Source: Bacillota bacterium
GTDB taxonomy: Bacteria; Bacillota; UBA5301; JASBVW01
DNA length: 7,902 nucleotides
Assembly (NCBI GenBank): GCA_029961005.1
Contig: JASBVW010000054.1
Location: 1-7,902, forward strand
Reading direction: 5' to 3'
Made by a program: the position numbers and the translations under genes. The notes beneath the pieces were generated by a model. It saw only the letters and a list, made by a program, of their open reading frames with translations, was not told where the DNA came from and ran no database searches. Within the stretch, counting starts at the first letter, position 1. Each line of letters begins with the position of its first letter. Of this stretch, positions 4,800 to 7,902 are shown piece after piece.

Positions 4800-5392
4800 C
4801 GGCTCAGGATCCACCCCCAGCGCGCCCGGGCGGCGCGCAGGGCCTGGCCGCGGTGGCTCACCGCGTTCTTCTCCTCCGGCGAGAGCTCCGCCATGGTCTT
4901 GCCCAGCCCGGCCACGATAAAAAGAGGATCGTAGCCAAACCCGCCGCTTCCCCGCTCCTCATACCCTATCCGGCCCTCGCAGACCCCCTCCACCCAGTCG
5001 GCCCAACCCGCCGGGTCGGCCAGGGCCAGCACGCACCGGAACCGGGCCGTCCGGGCCTCCTCCGGGCAAGCAGCCAGGAGCCGCAGGAGCTTTTCGTTGT
5101 TCTCGCGGTCGGTGGCCCCCTCCCCCGCGAAGCGGGCCGAAAAGACCCCCGGCTGCCCGCCCAGGGCATCCACCTCCAGGCCCGAATCGTCCGCCAGGGC
5201 CAGGTGGCCGGTGTGCTCCGCCACGGTGCGGGCCTTGTGCAGGGCATTTTCCTGGAAGGTCCTCCCCCGCTCCTCAATCGGGGGCAACGAGGGGAAATCC
5301 CGCGCCGAAAGAATGGTCACCGGCAAGTCCCCCAGGACCTGCCGGATCTCCCTCACTTTGTGCTCATTCCTCGTCGCCAGCACTAAAATCAC
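4796..5392 (-). CDS. rdgB: RdgB/HAM1 non-canonical purine NTP pyrophosphatase
   Basis: A 198-residue house-cleaning enzyme that hydrolyses ITP, dITP and XTP to the monophosphate and pyrophosphate, keeping deaminated purines out of DNA and RNA. Family motifs are complete: ATRNEHK (6-12) for triphosphate binding, the TFQENALHKA helix (45-54), LADDSGLEVDALGG (66-79) with the metal-binding acidic residues, GGFGYDPLF (150-158), and SHRGQAL (179-185) for base recognition. Length matches the usual 190-205. The start is a GTG at 5392, placed by the N-terminal strand ILVLATRN. It lies 29 nt inside the end of rph and has only a weak A/G-rich ribosome site, which suggests translational coupling. It is the last protein gene of the murI-murD-rph-rdgB cluster. 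The B. subtilis counterpart (ysnA) also follows rph. Confidence 0.97.
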   Translation of the reverse strand: MILVLATRNEHKVREIRQVLGDLPVTILSARDFPSLPPIEERGRTFQENALHKARTVAEHTGHLALADDSGLEVDALGGQPGVFSARFAGEGATDRENNEKLLRLLAACPEEARTARFRCVLALADPAGWADWVEGVCEGRIGYEERGSGGFGYDPLFIVAGLGKTMAELSPEEKNAVSHRGQALRAARARWGWILSR

Positions 5393-6143
5393 CGCTCTTC
5401 TTCCATCCCCCCACCAGGCTGGCCGCCTCGCCCAAGGCCAGGCGCTGGATCTCCACCAGCTCCCGGACCCCTTTCTTGCCCAAAGCCAAAAGCTGCCCCA
5501 GCTCCTCCTCCGTAAAGGGCGCCTGTTCGGCCGTGCCCTGAATCTCTACCAGCCGGCCGCTGCCGGTCAAGACCAGATTCAAATCTACCTGGGCCTGGGA
5601 GTCCTCGGCAAAGCTCAAGTCTAAAAGCGGCTCCCCGTTTATGATCCCTACGCTGGTGGCCGCCAGGAAATCCACCACCGGCAAGGTCTCCCATCCCGCC
5701 GCCTCCCGCAGGCCCAGGAGGGCGTCCACCAGGGCCACAAAGGCCCCGGTGACGGAAGCGGTGCGCGTACCCCCGTCGGCCTGGATGACGTCGCAGTCTA
5801 GCCAGATGGTCCGCTCCCCCAAGGCCGCCAGGTCCACCACCGAGCGGAGGGACCGCCCCACCAGCCGCTGGATCTCCTGGCTGCGCCCGCTGGGCCGTCC
5901 CTTGGCCACCTCGCGCACGTTGCGCACCGGCGTGGCTCGGGGAAGCATGGCGTACTCCGCCGTGATCCACCCCCGGCCGGTGCCGCGCAAAAAGGGCGGC
6001 ACCTTGTCCTCCACCGTGGCGGCGCAGATCACCCGCGTGGAACCCACCTCGATTAACACCGATCCCTCGGCGTGCATCAGGTAGCGGCGCTCAATGCGCA
6101 CCGGCCTCAACTGATCGGGTCGCCTGCCGTCCGGACGTGCCAT
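5364..6143 (-). CDS. rph: Ribonuclease PH
   Basis: A 259-residue phosphorolytic 3'-5' exoribonuclease that trims tRNA 3' ends, releasing nucleoside diphosphates; the family forms hexameric rings. Motifs visible are RPDGRRPDQLRPV at the N-terminus (3-15), GSGRG-like GTGRGWITAEYAMLPRAT (54-71), GRSQEIQRLVGRSLR (86-100) with the phosphate-binding arginine, and the family signature CDVIQADGGTRTASVTGA (117-134). The C-terminal FTEEELGQLLALGKKG helix start is also present. It is slightly longer than the usual 240-250 because of a polar tail (GGWKKSGDFSAGDEE) that overlaps rdgB. The ATG at 6143 is chosen over the one at 6170 because AGGAGG sits 7 nt before it and the protein then begins like other RNase PH. 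Intact tRNA genes with encoded CCA lie in the same window, but this is probably coincidental. Confidence 0.97.
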   Translation of the reverse strand: MARPDGRRPDQLRPVRIERRYLMHAEGSVLIEVGSTRVICAATVEDKVPPFLRGTGRGWITAEYAMLPRATPVRNVREVAKGRPSGRSQEIQRLVGRSLRSVVDLAALGERTIWLDCDVIQADGGTRTASVTGAFVALVDALLGLREAAGWETLPVVDFLAATSVGIINGEPLLDLSFAEDSQAQVDLNLVLTGSGRLVEIQGTAEQAPFTEEELGQLLALGKKGVRELVEIQRLALGEAASLVGGWKKSGDFSAGDEE

Positions 6144-6150
6144 CCCCTCG

Positions 6151-6156
6151 CCTCCT
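6151..6156 (-). promoter_or_regulatory. Ribosome binding site that fixes the rph start
   Basis: AGGAGG is spaced 7 nt from the ATG at 6143. It falls inside the longer frame beginning at 6170, so the shorter start is preferred. Confidence 0.8.
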
Positions 6157-6233
6157 CTAAACGAGTTCACCCACCGCCCCGCCCCATCCTGGTCCCGGTA
6201 CCCTTCCGGGCTTGGCAGCTCTGAGTGGCGCCC

Positions 6234-7679
6234 TTACAGCCCCTGCACCAGCTCCCGAAACCGCTCCCCCCGGCGCTCGAAGTTGGGGAAGAGGTCGTAG
6301 CTGGCGCAGGCCGGCGAGAGCAACACCACGTCCCCCGCCTCCGCCTCCTCCGCCGCCGCCCGCACCGCCTCTTCAAAGGTGGTGCAGCGCCGGAGGGGCA
6401 CCCGGCGCCCCAGCCTCTCCTCCGCCCGGTGCACCGCGGCCTCGATCAGGGGGGCGGCCGCTCCCACCAGGACCAGCGCCTTGACGCGCCGCACCACCTC
6501 TTCCGCCAGCTCGTCAAAGGGCAGGTGCTTGTCGTATCCGCCCGCGATGAGCACCACGGGCTCGGTGAAGGAACGCAACCCCGCCAAGGCCCGGGCGGGA
6601 GAGGTAGCGATGGAGTCGTTGTAGTAGCGCACCCCGGCCCTCTCCCGCACCAGCTCCAGCCGGTGCGGCACCCCTTTGAACTCTGCCACCGCCTCCCGCA
6701 CGGCCTCCGCCGGTGCACCCCAGAGGCGGGCTGCCGCCAGGGCGGCCAGTACGTTCTCCACGTTGTGCTCGCCCCGCAGCCGGATCTCGGAGCGCCCCAT
6801 CACCCGCTGGCTCTGCCCCGCCCAGCGCCAGACCAGGTCCTCCCCCGCCAGGCCGGCTCCGCGGTCCGGCAGCTGAGTGCGGCTGAAGAAGACCACCTGG
6901 CCGCCCGCCCGCTCGGCCATTTGGCGGGTGATGGGGTTGTCCAGGTTGAGAACGGCCCAATCGCCGGGGCCTTGGTGGCGGATGATATTCTCCTTGGCCT
7001 GGATGTACTCCTCCATGGACCGGTGCTGGTCCAGGTGGTTGGGGGTCACGTTGGTCACCACCCCGATCTGCGGGCTGCGCTCCAGTTCCTGCAGCTGAAA
7101 GCTGCTCAGTTCCAGGATCACCGCGTCCTGCGGCGCAATCTCCTCCACCCGCTCGATCAGGGGCTGGCCGATATTCCCCCCCACCCAGACCCGCTCCCCT
7201 GCCCGGCGCAGGATCTCCCCCACCAGGGAGGTGGTGGTGGTCTTGCCGCTGCTCCCCGTGATGCCCACGATCCTGGCGCGGCAACATTGGAAGAAGAGCT
7301 GCATCTCGCTGGTGATTACGGCGCCGCGCCGCCGCGCCTCGAGAATGGCCGGCAGGTCCTTGCGCATGCCCGGCGTGAGAAAGATGACCTCATACTCCTC
7401 GAGGCCGTCCAGATACCCGGCCCCCAGGTGCAGCTCCTCCACGCCCAACCGGCGCAGAGTCTGAAGCCTTTCCTCGCCCAGGGCAGCCGCATCTTTAGAG
7501 TCGCAACCGGTCACCTTCACCCCCCGGGCGCGCAGGAAACGGATCAGGGCCAGGTTGCTGATCCCCAGCCCCACCACCGCCACTTTCTTTCCCCTTAGAT
7601 CAACCTCCGTAAGCAAACCCACTTCCTCTCCCTTCCCCTGCGCCTCCAGGGCCAACCGGGCCGCGCCGGCCCCGCTCAC
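6234..7679 (-). CDS. murD: UDP-N-acetylmuramoyl-L-alanine:D-glutamate ligase
   Basis: A 481-residue cytoplasmic Mur ligase that adds D-glutamate to UDP-MurNAc-L-Ala using ATP, the second peptide step of peptidoglycan synthesis. There are three domains: a Rossmann-like UDP-binding domain (VAVVGLGIS, 33-41), a central ATPase domain with GITGSSGKTTTT (139-150), ELSSFQLQ (190-197) and NHLDQH (214-219), and a C-terminal domain with GEHNVEN (303-309), YNDSIATSP (353-361) and LLSPACASYDLF (453-464). All expected motifs are present. The GTG at 7679 is chosen because GAGGTG precedes it and it starts 8 nt after the murI stop. This gives an N-terminal extension of about 19 residues over usual MurD, and a second GTG at 7622 with GGGAGAGG upstream would give a more typical 462 residues. 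murD normally lies in the dcw cluster; here it follows murI, the D-glutamate supplier. Confidence 0.95.
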   Translation of the reverse strand: MSGAGAARLALEAQGKGEEVGLLTEVDLRGKKVAVVGLGISNLALIRFLRARGVKVTGCDSKDAAALGEERLQTLRRLGVEELHLGAGYLDGLEEYEVIFLTPGMRKDLPAILEARRRGAVITSEMQLFFQCCRARIVGITGSSGKTTTTSLVGEILRRAGERVWVGGNIGQPLIERVEEIAPQDAVILELSSFQLQELERSPQIGVVTNVTPNHLDQHRSMEEYIQAKENIIRHQGPGDWAVLNLDNPITRQMAERAGGQVVFFSRTQLPDRGAGLAGEDLVWRWAGQSQRVMGRSEIRLRGEHNVENVLAALAAARLWGAPAEAVREAVAEFKGVPHRLELVRERAGVRYYNDSIATSPARALAGLRSFTEPVVLIAGGYDKHLPFDELAEEVVRRVKALVLVGAAAPLIEAAVHRAEERLGRRVPLRRCTTFEEAVRAAAEEAEAGDVVLLSPACASYDLFPNFERRGERFRELVQGL

Positions 7680-7687
7680 CCCTCACC

Positions 7688-7902
7688 TCAACGGGGCACC
7701 CTTTCCTGGGCCGGGCGCACCGCCCACGGCTCCTGCCCCGCGTCCACCTCCTGGCACTCCGCCACCTCTTTACCCAACAGCGGAGCCGCCTGCCGGCGGA
7801 AAGCCTCCCCGTCCCCGCTGGTGAAGAAGAGGTGCCTCCCCCCCGGGCCGGCGGCGAGCAGGCCCCGTTCCGCCAAAAGGCGGCGCACCTTTTGCACCAC
7901 TC
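7688..7902 (-). CDS. murI: Glutamate racemase, C-terminal end (partial)
   Basis: The frame is open from the window edge to the TGA at 7688, leaving about 71 residues. The helix VRRLLAERGLL, then GRHLFFTSGDGEAFRRQAAPLLGKEVAECQEVD-type sequence, matches the C-terminal end of MurI/RacE (consensus FyxTGDpexFxxxaxxfLG). It interconverts L- and D-glutamate for cell-wall synthesis. The catalytic cysteines lie outside the window and cannot be checked. A tail of about 17 residues (GQEPWAVRPAQERVPR) follows the usual end. The stop is 8 nt before murD, and the murD ribosome site overlaps it, so the two are probably co-translated. Any start inside the window would be an artefact of truncation. The call rests on the C-terminal motif and on the gene neighbourhood. 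Confidence 0.8.
   Translation of the reverse strand, partial: VVQKVRRLLAERGLLAAGPGGRHLFFTSGDGEAFRRQAAPLLGKEVAECQEVDAGQEPWAVRPAQERVPR

Noticed and set aside
5389..5970. Minus-strand 193-codon frame overlapping rph
   Set aside because: It is the out-of-frame shadow of rph, Gly/Arg/Pro-rich with no motif.
6194..6210. Small hairpin CCCGG/CCGGG between murD and rph
   Set aside because: It has a five-base stem with no T-run; not a terminator, and expected by chance in GC-rich DNA.
6225..7598. Plus-strand open frame of 457 codons opposite murD
   Set aside because: It is a shadow caused by high GC and codon bias. The His/Pro/Gln-rich translation has no domain, whereas the minus strand encodes a complete MurD.

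Overview
The window is GC-rich bacterial DNA. It most likely comes from a clostridial-type Firmicute of the sporulating lineage, possibly a thermophile of the Moorella/Ammonifex/Desulfotomaculum kind; the genus is a guess. The reasons are strong AGGAGG ribosome sites, tRNA genes that encode their CCA ends, a GerMN-domain (spore germination type) protein, and a murI / gerM-like / rph / rdgB / tig neighbourhood like the racE-gerM-rph-ysnA-tig region of Bacillus subtilis. Every gene except one lies on the minus strand, so the layout is best read from high to low coordinates.

Right part (7902 to 4796, minus): the 3' end of murI (glutamate racemase), then murD (UDP-MurNAc-L-Ala:D-Glu ligase), rph (RNase PH) and rdgB/HAM1 (non-canonical NTP pyrophosphatase). 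murI to murD is an 8-nt gap, murD to rph 90 nt, and rph and rdgB overlap by 29 nt, so this looks like one operon. MurI makes D-glutamate and MurD attaches it to the peptidoglycan precursor, so two consecutive users of the same metabolite are adjacent.

Middle part (4800 to 3898, minus): a complete tRNA-Pro(TGG)/tRNA-Arg(TCT) unit with its own promoter and terminator. The promoter's -35 box contains the rdgB stop codon. It is followed by a gene for a small exported glycine-zipper membrane protein with its own terminator.

Plus-strand island (about 2190 to 3798): one gene for a membrane protein with about eight predicted transmembrane segments (MASE3-like) and a C-terminal HD-GYP domain, a probable c-di-GMP phosphodiesterase. 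It lies between a convergent terminator and a 260-bp divergent intergenic region containing nested inverted repeats and T-tracts.

Left part (2215 to 1, minus): tRNA-His(GTG) with promoter and terminator, a GerMN lipoprotein-like/membrane-anchored protein, a 50-residue cysteine-rich zinc-ribbon protein missed by simple ORF length cut-offs, tRNA-Leu(TAG), and the first half of tig (trigger factor).

Most of the window is well-understood housekeeping DNA. The less understood parts are the glycine-zipper protein, the small zinc-ribbon protein, the HD-GYP upstream structure, and the two tRNA terminators that share nearly the same sequence. I do not see a clear new multi-gene system.
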